From Enoplosus armatus (lineage: Eukaryota; Chordata; Actinopteri; Centrarchiformes; Enoplosidae), in assembly GCF_043641665.1 (NCBI RefSeq), contig NC_092197.1, positions 19,258,857 through 19,322,856 on the forward strand: a DNA stretch of 64,000 nt. The letters run 5' to 3'. Shown piece after piece: positions 1 to 33,083 of the stretch. Below the pieces are notes generated by a model, which worked only from the letters and a program-made list of their open reading frames with translations, was not told the DNA's origin and made no database searches. A program made the position numbers and the translations under genes. Numbering within the stretch: the first letter of the stretch is position 1; every line of letters begins with the position of its first letter.

Positions 1-1118
1 TGTGTGGGGGGTTCTCAGGTTATTCTCAAGTTATATACTTGTATAAAAAGTGAGTTCAGGTTGCAGTCGGCCTCTTCTTTATGCACCACCTGAGAGGCAG
101 GTGAGCGAAGAAGCAAGACCTAAAATAAAGAGAGGTGTGAGCAGTGAAGTCAAACTGTTGCATCGAAGGAAAAGCGGTTCGATACGTTTCCCAGGCAGCG
201 GTTGCACTTTAAAGCTCAGTGGGTCGGTCATTGATTCACGGAGCGTCATGTTGTTTCGTCACAGTGATGACACTGATAGTGGAGCACCAAATGTGGATTA
301 ATCCGCCACTGAAAATAGTCCCCAAGTAGTAGTAGCATTTGTTAAAAACTACAGTGTCCAGCTGTTTTAGAAAACGACCTGCAGCTTTTTCTAAATTGAA
401 ACAATATGTTTGTGAGCCGTTAAATATAAAGATATATATATATATCTCTTCAGTGGGAACCAATGGGCTTGGGGCTGCAAGGCAGACGGGGCAGAGAGAG
501 GTCATTAAGTAATGAGAGATGAACGAACACACTGGTTTTAGTCTTTTCATGCAATTTGTTGACAAGAAATAACCTTATCTTTAATGTTTCATAGTAAAAC
601 CAGACTAAAGGTCTACAGCCACGCTAGCCAGGACATTTTTTTTTTTTTTTTTAGACAGATACCCCATCCTTAGGTTGGAGGGGTATTTATGTCAAAATGT
701 GTCATGAAAATGTTGGTTAATGTTGCAAATATAAAGCACTGGTTGGCAAATTGTAAGGCTGAAACTGTGCATTAAGGACACACACACAGGCTGTGTGAAC
801 CTAAATAAATGTTTTTTTACTTCCACATTAAAAAAAACATCTTTTTAGCCCTAATTTTACCTTTTGCCATTTTTTATCTACACTTTTACTACCAATTTGA
901 CACGTTTTTACTTTATTTTATTGTTGTGTTGTTTTTACGTCCCTCCTCTTTGTGGATGTATTCAGTTTTAAACAGTTTAAATTGCCTGAAAGGTGCCATA
1001 CTAAAAGTTTATTATGTCTACTGTTTGTTTTTCTTTTACGAGCTACGTCAAGAGCAAATTTCCATGTTTGTGATGACGGTGAGTTTTTCTGAATCTGAAA
1101 CAAAAACAGCTTTTATTC

Positions 1119-1190
1119 GGGGCTGCAACTAATGATTTTTCATTATTGATTAATCTGTGCGTCTTTTCAATTATTCAACGGTAGGTCAAG
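1119..1190 (+). repeat. Fragment of dispersed GCTGCAACTAA...ATTAATC repeat
   Basis: Contains GGGGCTGCAACTAATGATTT followed by CATTATTGATTAATCTGTG, which I recognise as the terminal part of a repeat very common in ray-finned fish genomes. Longer relatives lie at about 4956-5300, 18590-18862 and 31055-31210. The copy is short and has no coding potential. Confidence 0.5.
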
Positions 1191-3698
1191 TGAAAGACCA
1201 GTCAACCTTTGTCCGAGCAACAGTCCAAAACCCAAATATATTCAGCTTAATCACACACAAACAGAAAAGTAGTAAATCCTCCCATTTGAAACAGTGAAAC
1301 CAGGAAATGGTTTCACATTTTTAGTTGAATAAATTGTGGCTGATTCATTTTCTGTTGACCGGCTAATTGTTCCAGCTCTCGTTCTATTTTTTTCACATTC
1401 ACAGATCAGCAGGTTCAGCAAACTCCGCCAGAGGACAAACTCAAAGTTACACATCGACTTCCCTCACACACACTGGAAATCTGAACAACAACAAACACCA
1501 GCTGTAAACACACACCGATGAAGGCTTGGAGCTGGCTGGGAGGAACGTTTGGGTAGATAGTCTGACATTTCACGGTCATTATCTGTCATTACACACATCA
1601 GGGGAGCACACACTCTCACACACATACACAGCGGGGATAGTGGGTGGTTTTGACCCATAATTTGAGTAGATATGAGAGTGAAATGACACGGAGGAGAGAG
1701 GCAGAAAAGAGAACAACAGTGATGTATTGCTGATAGAACAGGGAGAAAAGATTGCAGCTGCTGTGTGTTTTCCAAAAAAAAAAAGAGCTGTGATTATGGG
1801 CAGTTACGGCAGGAAAACACCCAGGAGACACCTACAATAAAACCAACACACCGAGGGGAGGAAGAAAACAACACAAAGGTCATCTGGTGGAAGGGAAGAG
1901 GAGAAAAAGGACGAGCCCAGCAGAGGAGGAGACGGAACGCTGAGCTAAATGGCTTCCAAGTGAAGCTGTAAAAGTCAAAACTGTACCAGCAGCTGAACTA
2001 AACGCTGCTCGGACGCTAAATAATTGATAGCGTTTGTTTTCTGCGCTGGGAGGCCCAGGTGGGCGGGGTTCACTCTGTCAGGGCCGATCAGATCATTCGG
2101 GTCAGACAAGCGAACCTCTGATCCTCTTTGGAGGGGTCAACGCAGACAAGCTGCTCCGCACAAAAACTGCAGCCGGAGCAGCGACCTGAGCGGTGACTTG
2201 TTTGAGCGGTTTACTTAAAGAATTCAATGCGGTTCATTGCAGTGATGACGGGATTTCTTGTGTCCAACTTGCATTTGTTTTGACTGCTTTCAACTGAATG
2301 AAATGTAACATAAATGGCACTCGCACATAAAACTAAGAACCGACCACCGACAGGCTCGAAACGTAGCAGCTGATCTTCAACATTAAATCCTAGAACTGTA
2401 ACCACACATCCTGCTCTCAGGAACGTTTGTTTCTGTACAAGCGAGTGTGAAATCGTTGATATGAGCCACTCATTCTTCATTATGTTAGGACGTTAGAAAT
2501 ATGAACTCAGAAATTTCAGCGACTTATAAAAGGTGGGAGAAATTACGTCAGGCGGGAGAACAAGACTTTGACGGAGAAAAGTCTCGATTAAAGTCAATAC
2601 AATCCGTGTAAAATCAAAGATCACTACTCGTTAAGTTGCAGTCTTTGTATAGCTTGAGGTGAGCGAGGGGGACGGAAGACATCTTAGATTTGACATGATT
2701 TGTATCTGACTGTGAATGGAACCATTTCCAAAGTCTTCTTATCTATTATCAAAGTCAAACTGAAATCTAAACTCTCCTCAAATACATTTGAAGGAAATAT
2801 AAACTACAATGATTCAGCAGCTTTCCGTTTTTCAGGAGAGACTTAATCTCCTCTTGGACATGCAGTCCTCAAGCCTCCGAACGTTCTTCTTTTGTGTGTA
2901 TATATAGCGCCAAATCATAACAGAGGTTATCGCAGTACTCTTTATATTGTAAAGAGAGAGATTAACTGAAATCTGACAGCCGACGCTGCTCAGAGACGCG
3001 CGGTCAGTAGCTAGTAACGCTAGCACTGATCTCCCACTGGCCGTTCCTCTTTGCTCATGTTGTTCCAGCATCTGCCGAGTCTCAGTGCTGGAGTTCCTCC
3101 TGCATTTACAGAAAAGGGAGGGGGGTCTGGCTAGCATTAGCCTGCCCACACAGATACTGCACACATCCGATTAAAGCAGGGACATCGTCAGTAGGAACCA
3201 AAACCCCGCTGGAGAACACTAATGTAAGGGGCGCTATCACTGCATCTTCTTTTGGGTTATTACGATTTTGACCAAATTAGCACACAGGTTATACACACGC
3301 TACAGTTACGTACACTGATTAATTTTAATCTCAGCTTGACTTCATTTAAAAAACAAATATACTGATAAATATGTTTTCATTTGGCTGCACTGGATTCAGT
3401 CCACGAATCTGTACCAGATGCAGACAAACCTGCTTGTACTGTGAAGGAATACTTTAGAGAATAGCAACTTTCAAACTCAGAGTTTTTAAAAGTTCTTAAC
3501 GAGAGGGCGTAAAAACAGAGTGATGGACCAAAAGTCCGTTCAGCAACAGTGACTCTTTACAAGTCTTTACATTTGGGCAGATTTCTCCTTTAAACCACCA
3601 TTGCTGCTCTCTAGAAAGTCCAGCTCAGAGAAAAATGTATTTCTTTTTTGTCTTTGACATTTAAGATAGTTCATCCTTCCCTGGGAGAGACAAGTGGC

Positions 3699-3700
<2 letters not shown>

Positions 3701-3744
<44 letters not shown>
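3701..3744. repeat. (CA)22 microsatellite
   Basis: Uninterrupted CA dinucleotide array in the wdr7 intron, about 90 bp before a (TG)37 array of opposite sense, so the two could pair in a transcript or in single-stranded DNA. Confidence 0.98.
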
Positions 3745-3746
<2 letters not shown>

Positions 3747-3832
3747 GGTAGTAGTGTTGACCTTTGGTTTCGTCTCCAGCAGAGTTTTAATTGGTCTGCG
3801 ACTTTAGCCAGCTATCTGACCGACATGACCCA

Positions 3833-3834
<2 letters not shown>

Positions 3835-3909
<75 letters not shown>

Positions 3910-4158
3910 ACATAAATCTGTTTACACAGTCAGATTGTGGGGGCTCGCCTTCCATTTCCAGACAAAACACGAGTCCCCATAATGTAAATCATTGTACTTT
4001 AGGGTGAAGACTTGGTTTAAGGTTAGGGTTAGGTTTAGGTTTGGGTTTGGGTTAAGGTTAGTTGAAGCAGTAGTTATGGTAAGTCTCCAGGAAATGAATG
4101 TAAGTCAATGTAAGGCCCTCTGAAGTGATGGAAACACAACTGTGTGTGTGTGTGTGTA
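3835..4158 (+). repeat. (TG)37 tract followed by a dispersed GGGTTA-like repeat, copy 1
   Basis: (TG)37 at 3835-3908 runs into a unit with GTGGGGGCTCGCCTTCC, AAACACGAGTCCCCATAATG, GGTGAAGACTTGG and a degenerate GGTTAGGGTTAGGTTTAGG run (about 4020-4060). It ends GTAAGTCAATGTAAGGCCCT...GAAGTGATGG before a second short (TG)n at 4140-4158. The same order of blocks recurs on the minus strand at about 21678-21901, so this is a repeat family rather than a telomere relic. Confidence 0.75.
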
Positions 4159-4436
4159 TTAAGGTATTGTGTGTGTCTGTGTTTTGATGAATAACTGACA
4201 CAAAGAGCCAAAGAGAAAAGACAGACTGTGAAGAAGAGACATCTGAGCTTCACAGAAATCAGATCTGAACCAATTCAAACTCAACATCAGAAGTCAGTAG
4301 AATGACGACGTCTGCGTCAACATCAGCGTCATTATCATTGTGAGCATGCTGATGTTAGCATGTAGCTCCGCTGTATCTAAGGACAGTCTTACAGAGTGGC
4401 ATGGCTGCAGACTCTTGTTTAGTCTGTGAAATGTCA

Positions 4437-24662
<20,226 letters not shown>

Positions 24663-25149
24663 TCAAGGTGATCCGAGCCATTGGAGCAGCCTGCCCGAGG
24701 AAATGTGGACATCTTACCTACCTTTTTAGCCTGGCTTTGGCTTGGACTGTTCTACGGCCATGTTGTGACTCTAATCTTTCACCGTTTGTGTTGCTTTTTT
24801 AATTCTCTATTTTTGTTTAACCTTTATTTAGACAGGTGTCCTCATGGGGTCTCACTCTGGAGAGTGACCTGGTCAAGACAACAGCAGTTTCTTAATCCAG
24901 TCTATTGTTTCATTTTCATGTATGTACTCACGTTATTAATGTTATGCTGCTTATACTGCACAAATCTGTATGGAAGGTCCAATCCAATAAAGTATGATAA
25001 TTAATTAATGAATTGGTTAATTGATTGGGTTGCTTTATACCCATAACGGTGTGCAGGGGTATTTCTATGACTTGAAAATGAATACTTCTTTCGTATGTTT
25101 TATATGTTGACGGATTTTTCCACCGAGACTGGTAGTTTATAGCCGAAAG

Positions 25150-25950
25150 ACGCCAAACACATAGCACGTTAGCATGCTAATATGCTAACGTTTGGCACAT
25201 TATCGTAGACATGGTAACATGCTGGCATTAACGTGAACGTATACGCAATCATCACGACCTGTCACACCGGTACATTAACGCATTGGCCCCGCCACAGGCA
25301 CAAACGCGCCGTCAAGGAGTCACGAACCGGCGCCATGTCATGAAAACATCAACAGTTTGTGTATTCGCGACTCAGGTGAATAATTAACCTTGGCGTTACA
25401 TTCAGGTTTAAAGGCTGCGCAGCGGCACGTTTGGGGACGGAGTAAAGGGGGGGGGGGTAACGGTGCGTTTAATTCAGTCAGCTGCAGGACAGTCAATGAC
25501 ACCTGGGAGGGGGGGCAGCAGTGAGGAATTCTTCTTGAACTTAATGCTACCTGCCACTGACTACCAGACGTTAGAGGACAGATTAGCCGCGCAGCGCATC
25601 TATGAAGCGCTAACGCTAAACTACACCTGCAATGTCGCGACTACCGGGTTAGCAACATGGCTAACGGAACCACAACACAACGTTGGAAATTGTAAGTGCG
25701 TACCAGAAAAAAAAAGGCAGGGGGGGGGGTCCTACTGGAACATGTCCTAATGGAAGGCTTGTCGACGAACGTTTCCCTCCGTGGCCGATAAAAACAGCAA
25801 TTGTCCTCCTTTTTCGCCTTGTTTTTAGCTGCTTGTCCCACCGGCCGATCTGTTTCTGTCAGCTGATCACGCGACGACTGAACACCCTCGTCCGGTCGCG
25901 TTTTTTCAAAGTAAAAGCATGCAGTATTCGTTTTTCCAAGGATGAGCCTA
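25150..25950 (-). promoter_or_regulatory. Probable wdr7 promoter and non-coding first exon region (approximate)
   Basis: The wdr7 start codon sits only about 13 nt inside an exon whose acceptor is at about 24592, so transcription must begin further right. From about 25250 to 25950 the sequence becomes richer in CpG than its surroundings (for example ACCGGCGCCATG near 25326 and GCCGCGCAGCGCATC near 25588). I could not place the first-exon donor with confidence. The left part (about 25160-25215) contains GTTAGCATGCTAATATGC, a motif of a common fish repeat. Confidence 0.3.
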
Positions 25951-27940
25951 CGAGAAATCCCCTCGGTATCAAGCGAGTATCGTTATTGCACGGACGAAAA
26001 CAACCAAAATAAATAACACACACGTGTAAAAACGTACAGACTTTGTTAACATGGAGCCCAAATATGTAGTCTCCCCGCTCGTTATTGTTGACTTAAACTG
26101 AGCAAACGTCAGCCACGAAATGCAAAAAGGAGCTTCACTGTAAAGGCTGAAAAACAGGTTTTCAACGGACAGCACGGCGTCAGTGTGGAGAGGCCTGCAG
26201 GACATCACCAACTACAGGGGACCACCCCCCACCCCCCACCTCCCAATACTGCAGTGACCCATCAACCCATCACAACAATCGCTCAAAATCAACAGGGGGG
26301 CGCGTACAGCTCTGTTTCAGGACTATGGACAGCGCCGCACCTACACAAGCGCCCCATGATCCACCATTTTTACTTCACACTTGCTTACCTGCGGGGCTGA
26401 GCTTGTCTCTCAGTCGGTCAGAATGGACTACTACCTCTACAAATGTGGTTCAAAAAAAAAAAAAAAATAGGGTAGCTCATTCTGTCAGGCAAGGAAGTGT
26501 CTATTCGAAAACACTTGAAAAATAAGAAATATATGCAAATAAATGCAAAAATGCATTGTCAACACCCAGACAAACACGTCATGGAACAGGAGAAGTGGAT
26601 TAATACAGGAAATGCTTCATCATGAACATCAAAAAAACCCAAAGAGCTTTTGGAATAATATCTTGTGCTGTGTGTGCAGGTTGCTCGCTGTTATAATTCA
26701 ACGCACTTGACCTATTTTTTAAAAGTTTTTTTTTTTTTTTTTTTAAAACCACTGAAATACTGTTGTTGATAATGAATGTTTGGTTCCATGCCGCCCGTGT
26801 ATAATGCCTTTGAATGGGCGTATAGCACTGTGTAATTATAGTTATAGGCACTCAAATATTTATAATGCTTTACAACAATAATCAAAAAGTATTTCATGAT
26901 GACTTATCAGGTCGAGCATCATAATCATAAGCATTGTTGGTCACTCACTGACATTCTTTTGGCAAGGATCATAATGTGTTGTAATTGTAATAGTTGGCGG
27001 TATATCTTCTAAAAGCAGCAGCTCCAGTGAGAAGCGCCGCAGAGGAAGTTGTTGAGGATTTGCCGCTGGATGTGTACCGACCGCTTCTCCCGGATCTGCC
27101 AGTCATCCCGACAGAAAGCTGCAGAAACATCCGCTGCTAAATACAAGCACTAATGGCCCCCCCTTCTGTCCTCCCCAGGACGTCATTTCTCGTGTTGAAT
27201 AAAGGTGAAAAGGCCATCAAACACTGATTTAAGCTGTTGCACTTCCTTGGTGTTTCTATAATCAATCATTAGAGGTTCAATACAATTTCTTTTTTTTTTT
27301 CTGGTCAACTTTACAAGCTTTAGCACGTTGAGCCTCCACTGCCTTCTCAGTAAGAGCCACATTCCTTTTCCCTTGGCGTCAAACCAAAACGAAATCCAAA
27401 CAAGCCCAAACAGGCCTTGACTGAGGAACCTAAAGGTGGCTCCTAAAATGGGGTCCGGTGGTGCTTCGCTCATGTTGTAGCACCAAACTACCACTAGATG
27501 CCGCCAAACCGCTTACAATGAAGTCATTGAAAACAAACAGGAAATTATGCAGACTTGCTAGAAATGGCTCAGACAGATTGCGTGTGACGAATAAATCGAC
27601 AGACGGTTGTTATGGACTACATTTTGTCGATACCCCCCCGGACGGCAATCAGCTACTCTCGGCTACTTTCGATTCAAGCCGGAACTCCTCTCAAACCTCC
27701 ACCTCCGACACGCGCATTTAGCCTTCAAAATAAAAGCCCAAAACGTTTTGCTAAGATTTTATTGATTCACTTTTTCTTTTGTATGTATGCTGCAGCCAGC
27801 ATTCCTTTAAAAAAAATGTCCTGAAGGTGGATGAAATTAAGAGCATTTATTTGTTTTGACAAGAAAGACGTTTCTCGTTCATCTCCTTTCCATATTTCAG
27901 GAATAATTAAGGCGGGGGGGGAAAAATAAAATAAAACCAA
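25951..27940. other. Intergenic DNA between divergent wdr7 and taf1c
   Basis: No coding exon or RNA gene recognised. It holds C-, A- and T-homopolymer runs (for example 26453-26467 and 26727-26744) and otherwise unremarkable sequence. ORFs here are short and resemble no family I know. Confidence 0.5.
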
Positions 27941-28329
27941 ACCGACCGGAAGTTGTTGCTGCTGAGTGCTGCTCACACGCGCAGCTTTGACTGTCGTTTT
28001 CTGGTCCGCGCGGCTCTGCACGTGTTCGGTGTGATACGCTGTGGGGGGGTTTTTTTTTTTTTGGACAATTTTGCCACGTTTCTATTGCGTGTTCTCGGAC
28101 CCCGTCCGCGTGCTTCGACGTGCGTGGCTTGTAGTCTGTGTTGCTGCACGCGTGCCACGGCGGTCCGAAGAGGGGGGGGGGGGGTCGTTGTTTATTCGCG
28201 CTAGCTGCGGTGCTAGCGCTAGCTGAGCTGGAGAACAACATGTCCAGACTCGTTCCCAGACACGCCGAGAGAGGACGTGAAGACACGCGGGCCGTTAGAA
28301 ACCCGTGGCAGCTCTTTTAAAATTCGGCA
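27941..28329 (+). promoter_or_regulatory. taf1c promoter / 5' UTR region
   Basis: An ETS-type site ACCGGAAGT lies at 27945-27953, followed by a GC- and CpG-rich stretch up to the taf1c start codon at 28330; no TATA box is evident. The architecture is that of a housekeeping promoter. An upstream ATG at 28239 opens a short frame that ends just before 28321, so it would act as an upstream ORF if it is in the mRNA. The transcription start was not determined. Confidence 0.45.
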
Positions 28330-31300
28330 ATGACGAGTGAAACGGACCACCAGTTTCCACGGCAGCTTTTTCCTTCGTTTTACAACTGCGGACCGCCGGA
28401 CTCGGTCCTGAAACACTGCGCTGGGAACTGGGGCTCCTACGACCGAGTCCGACCGCAGGTGGGTCAGCTGTCAGCAGCTCAGTGCCGCTGACTGACGCCG
28501 AAATACGGAGGAGTGTGACTCCGAGTCATACCTGTGAATGTACAGGAACTACGTCAGATAATTACAACATTTTAAGGTCTTTTGTTCATACTTTTGTAGT
28601 TTTACGCAAGTTATTTCTACGCTGTGGTTTTGCTACTTTTACTTGAGCACAAGGTCTGAGGACCTCTTCCATCACTGATAGTAGATTTGCAACGACTGGT
28701 TTAAAGCAGGACCCCCCTGTGTTTGTCATGAAGCCAGCACAAGTGTGTTGCAAGCAAAATAAGTTCAAATTCAAAAGAAGGGGGGGGGTTAAGTAATTAA
28801 ATATTACTTTAAATGTATGCATTTTGACACACCTTTTCATTGTGCCTAACTGTTAATGTGTGTGTGTTGGTTTTCAGTGTAATCCTTTGGTTTTTTTTTG
28901 GGACTGTTGCAAGGACTGGATCAGCATTTCGAAGAGGTCATCTGTTCTGTATGCGTGCTGTCAGACTTTTTCTTTACTGTTTGGTTTTGTTTCTGGTTTC
29001 AGGGCGGCTCTGGTCCTCTCCCCAGCTGGACATTCGCATCCAGAAACCAGGTCAGAGGGGAGACGTGGCGTCCCACTGAGCCCGTACCGCTTCCCCTCAT
29101 GTCTCCTAAGAACTGTGAGTCCACCGACAGCCGGTTTGTACACCAGTCCCTGTTCACCCTCCAGTTCAGATCTGAAGCGCTGAAGCAGGTCTGAGATTCT
29201 ACTCTTAATGCCCCCGATATGTGTTGTCACATTAAGTAAAGATGGGAAAACCTGCAGAACAACGGCCGACACATTGGAGGGTCGGTTTTTCGTCTCTCCA
29301 GCAGATAGTCTCACAGTTTTTGAGAATATCACAAAACAAAACAAATAAATCTTGAAGTGATAGAATCAGACCCAAACATACAGGAGGCCGTTCTGTCAGA
29401 AACAAGGAGATGACACAAAATGACTTTTATATTCAACAAAATATTTAGGAGAACAGTAAATATGTTCAAAATTTCATACAAACATCCTAAATCCTGTTGG
29501 ACATTTGTCCTACTGTATACGTCTTTCCATCTGTTTGTATGTAAACGTATTATATCACTATTATTTATACTTTTTTTTCCCCCCAGCTGTCCTTTGGCCT
29601 TCAACGCCCCCAGATCCGCTGGACTTCACAGAACACGTGAGTGCCACGGTGATCTGATCTGTCTCAGATGTGTACCATGGACCTTTTTTTTTTTTTTTTT
29701 AATAACCCTTAAATGCCAAGGCGGTGTTACATGACATATTATTAACAATAACAAACACACAACAAATGTGTTTTTGTCATTTAGGACATTTTAACTATCA
29801 CATTCAACTACATGTTTCAGAGTAACCGGTTATACAGGCTACTGTAGCGTCTTACTTGCCATACAGCCGTACCATTATGACTTAGACCGTAAAAGGTTAC
29901 ACCTGCAACTGTGGTCTCTCCTGAACCCTGACCTAACCCTTCCCCCTATTCTGTAAAATCCACTATGCACATGCAGGCGATATCCTATCAGTGCGTCTCG
30001 CAACCCATCGTCTCTAAACAGCTTTTGCGTTTAGATGCAGAACTTCGTCGTGGATCACTGCCAGGACGCCTTCGGGTGCATGAGTGAACTTCTAGGCGAA
30101 AACTTCTACTTCAAACAAGGAGTGAAAGAGGTGAGTTTCACAAGAACAGATTTTACTTTCCCTTTTTCTTTTTTGGCCTTTCTTTTTTTTTTCTTTTTTC
30201 TTTTTAATGATTTTATAGACTGAAATATGACTCTCCAGTTGTGTTTCTTGTCCGCTCTGTGTCTGGGCTATGGAGTGAAAAATGTATGAATGTGGAATGT
30301 GTGGATCCCAGGCCTGTGTTGTGTGACAGATAAAAACCTGCTCCCAGCTGGAGGCAGCGTTGGTCGTTCTTCATGTCATCAGAATGTGTGTGTCTTTCTT
30401 GCAGACACACCGGAAGGATTCAGTCCACATGTGGAAGGTGAAAAACGTCCTCGACATGCTGCAGTTTAAAATGTGAGTGGACCTGACTGACAGGTGTGAA
30501 AGGGAGCGTCTGCGGAGAGGAAAGAGGTCAAATCTGTGAATGCTTCTGGTTGTTTGATTGGTGTTTTTATTTTGTATCTCTTTTTTTTTTCCCCCCCAGA
30601 TGTCAGCAGTCCTATGCCTCGAGAGCGATGGACGGGTACTGCGCCCTGCTGTCGGACGTGGTGCACGACGTCCCCCCTCAGCTGCTGGGCTCTCTGCTGT
30701 ACGAGGAGCTGACCGAGCAGAGGGACCGCCTGCTGTTCTCTGAAGGAGCCACGGGGGGCGCGCTGGCCTTTGTCCCCTTCTCACAGAGCGGCGGCAGCGG
30801 CCCCCAGCATGGCTGCCTCCTCTACCCGGGAAACCAGGGACGGGACTGCCTCAGTATCCTGCAGATCAGATGAGATACTGGAGTTTTAAGACAACGATTC
30901 ATGACTCATTCAGACTCATGAGCTCTGAGGCCACGATGTTTGGTGCTGGCAGCTAAATGATGCCGGTGACAGTTACTACCGATGGACGGCTAACTCGAGT
31001 AGTACTGACAGATTATACCCTGTAATTCACCACAAGTTTGATCATCATTGTAGTCCGTTTTCCAGCAGAAATGTTCATTCTCTGGTTTCAGCTTCTCCCC
31101 TCTGAGTGTGCGAACTGAATACATTTGGGTTTTGAAGTCTTGGCTGGACAAAACAACACATTTGAAGAGGGCACCTTGTGTTTTCTAAGATTTTCTAGAC
31201 TAAACTAGAACCCGACCATCATGTTTAATCTGACTAACAGTCCAAAGGGGTGCTTGACTTACTATCATCTCCTGTACCTAAACATGTACAATGAGTGAGG

Positions 31301-33047
31301 AAGAGTGGCGTTTTTCCTGCTTTGAGTTTCTGCCGGTTCTGGTTCTTAACGCAGTACCTCAGACTTCCACAGAGTGGAGCTGCAGCACCAAAAAGGAAAT
31401 TCTTCCTGTGTGGACGTCTGCAGCAAGGACCCGTTCAGCTTCCAGCTCAAAGGCCCCGTCAGACAGATCAGCCCCTCCTCCCTGTTCAATGACTGTAAGA
31501 ACACCACGACAGCGTCAACAGGCTTGCAGTGCGGTTTTATAGTTTCCCCTGCAGACATTTGATCGCGCCTTTATCGCTTGCAGCTTGTGTCGCCGTGCGG
31601 TCGGACCGCCTGTGTGGAGTTTGGAGGTTCGGTGAAAGAAACGAGCCTCGTCTGCTGCAAGTCATCAACACGAAGGAGGTCGCGACCTGCGTCTGCGCCA
31701 GGTGAGCGATCGTCTGGGGGGGGGGGGGGGCATCGGCCCTCAGAGATGCGAAGTCATTCATTCCGGAGTTCCACGTTAGGAAAGGTTGTTAAAGTAACGT
31801 CCTCTCTGCTGTGTGTTGGCAGTCCTCATGTTTTAGGTGAAGTCCTGGTGGCGAGTGAGAGCGGAGCAGCGAACCTGTGGACTGTCGGCAGAGGGTGAGG
31901 GATGTTTTGTTTGCTTGTTTGTTTGTTTTTTAGAGAGACAAACACACAAGTCAAACTAAAATGAAATGATCCCCATCAGGATTCAGAAGGTTCGGGAGGA
32001 AGACGGCAACCTGTACTTCAACGCCAAGTCACCGTGGCGATGGTGCGAGTTCTCCGCCCACCCGCGGGTGATGCTGTACGCAGACAGGACGGGGGTGGAG
32101 CTCACAGACATCAGGGTGAGAGGCGTTTTGTGGAGTTTTTGATCAAGCTCCGCTCAGCAACTTCTTTTAAAATGTCAGTTCAACTTTATGCTCCTTCATT
32201 TCTCGCTGTTACTGTTTGAGTATTTTGTTTCATTTATTTTGCATTCTCAATCTCCTTGTCCCTCCTCTTTTTCTCCCCCCATGTCCTTCCTGACATTCTT
32301 CTCCTCCCCCTCCCCCCTCCTCTCTTGCTTTTCTCCCCGACCCATCCTTTCCTTTCCCCTTCCTCCTCCATCACTCCAGGCGAGTCCTGTCTCAGGTCAC
32401 ACTCTGTTTCGTATCAGCAACACCTCGGAGTGTCGCAGTGGGGAGAGGCTCATCCTGTCCAAATATCTGGGAGACGTCCACTCCTTCCACCACCTCATCA
32501 CCACTCAGGTGCATGACCGTGAATCCAAAACGACACACAAACACGTCAATTGTTTTAAGTTTTGTTTTTCCGGCTGAATTTGGGGAAATGTGTCTAAAAT
32601 GATGCACAAGACGGAGAGAATATTTCTGTTTGGTGGAATGGTGCAGTACCTGCGTGTTACCACTAGGTGTCAGGGCTCTCATAGGTGTATGTTTTTTGTT
32701 TCAGAATGTATCGTTCACATTTATTCTGACTGAACCTCTCTGTCTCTCTCTCTCTCTCCCTCAGTACTCAGCCTACATCATGGACGAGCGTTTCCCCACC
32801 GTGCCCATGCTCAAGTGTGATCACATGATGCAGTCCCCGCCCCTGTTTTGTCACATTGTTCCTGGCTCCGCCTCCTCCGGCTCCGGGGCTGGGACCGCTA
32901 AGGTCCTGCTGGGCGCCCACGGTTCTCAGGAAATCACACTGCTGCAGTACTCGGGTCAGTCGATCAAAGGAATGAAATCAGTATTGGTCCCTTTTGTAAG
33001 CTCAAGAGACGTTCAGGTTCTGCCTTGACCATGTGGTTAAAACTCCC

Positions 33048-33083
<36 letters not shown>

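Noticed and set aside
3648..4007. ORFs with long His-Thr or Cys-Val runs (here and at other CA/TG arrays)
   Set aside because: They are translations of CA/TG microsatellites.
4020..4065. Interstitial telomere from a chromosome fusion
   Set aside because: The TTAGGG runs are short and degenerate and belong to a dispersed repeat found at two other places in the window.
29589..29636. taf1c exon 3 read in the frame giving LSFGLQRPQIRW
   Set aside because: That frame leaves exon 4 out of phase. Using the donor after 29114 fixes the frame as VLWPSTPPDPLDFTEH, which joins MQNFVVDHC.
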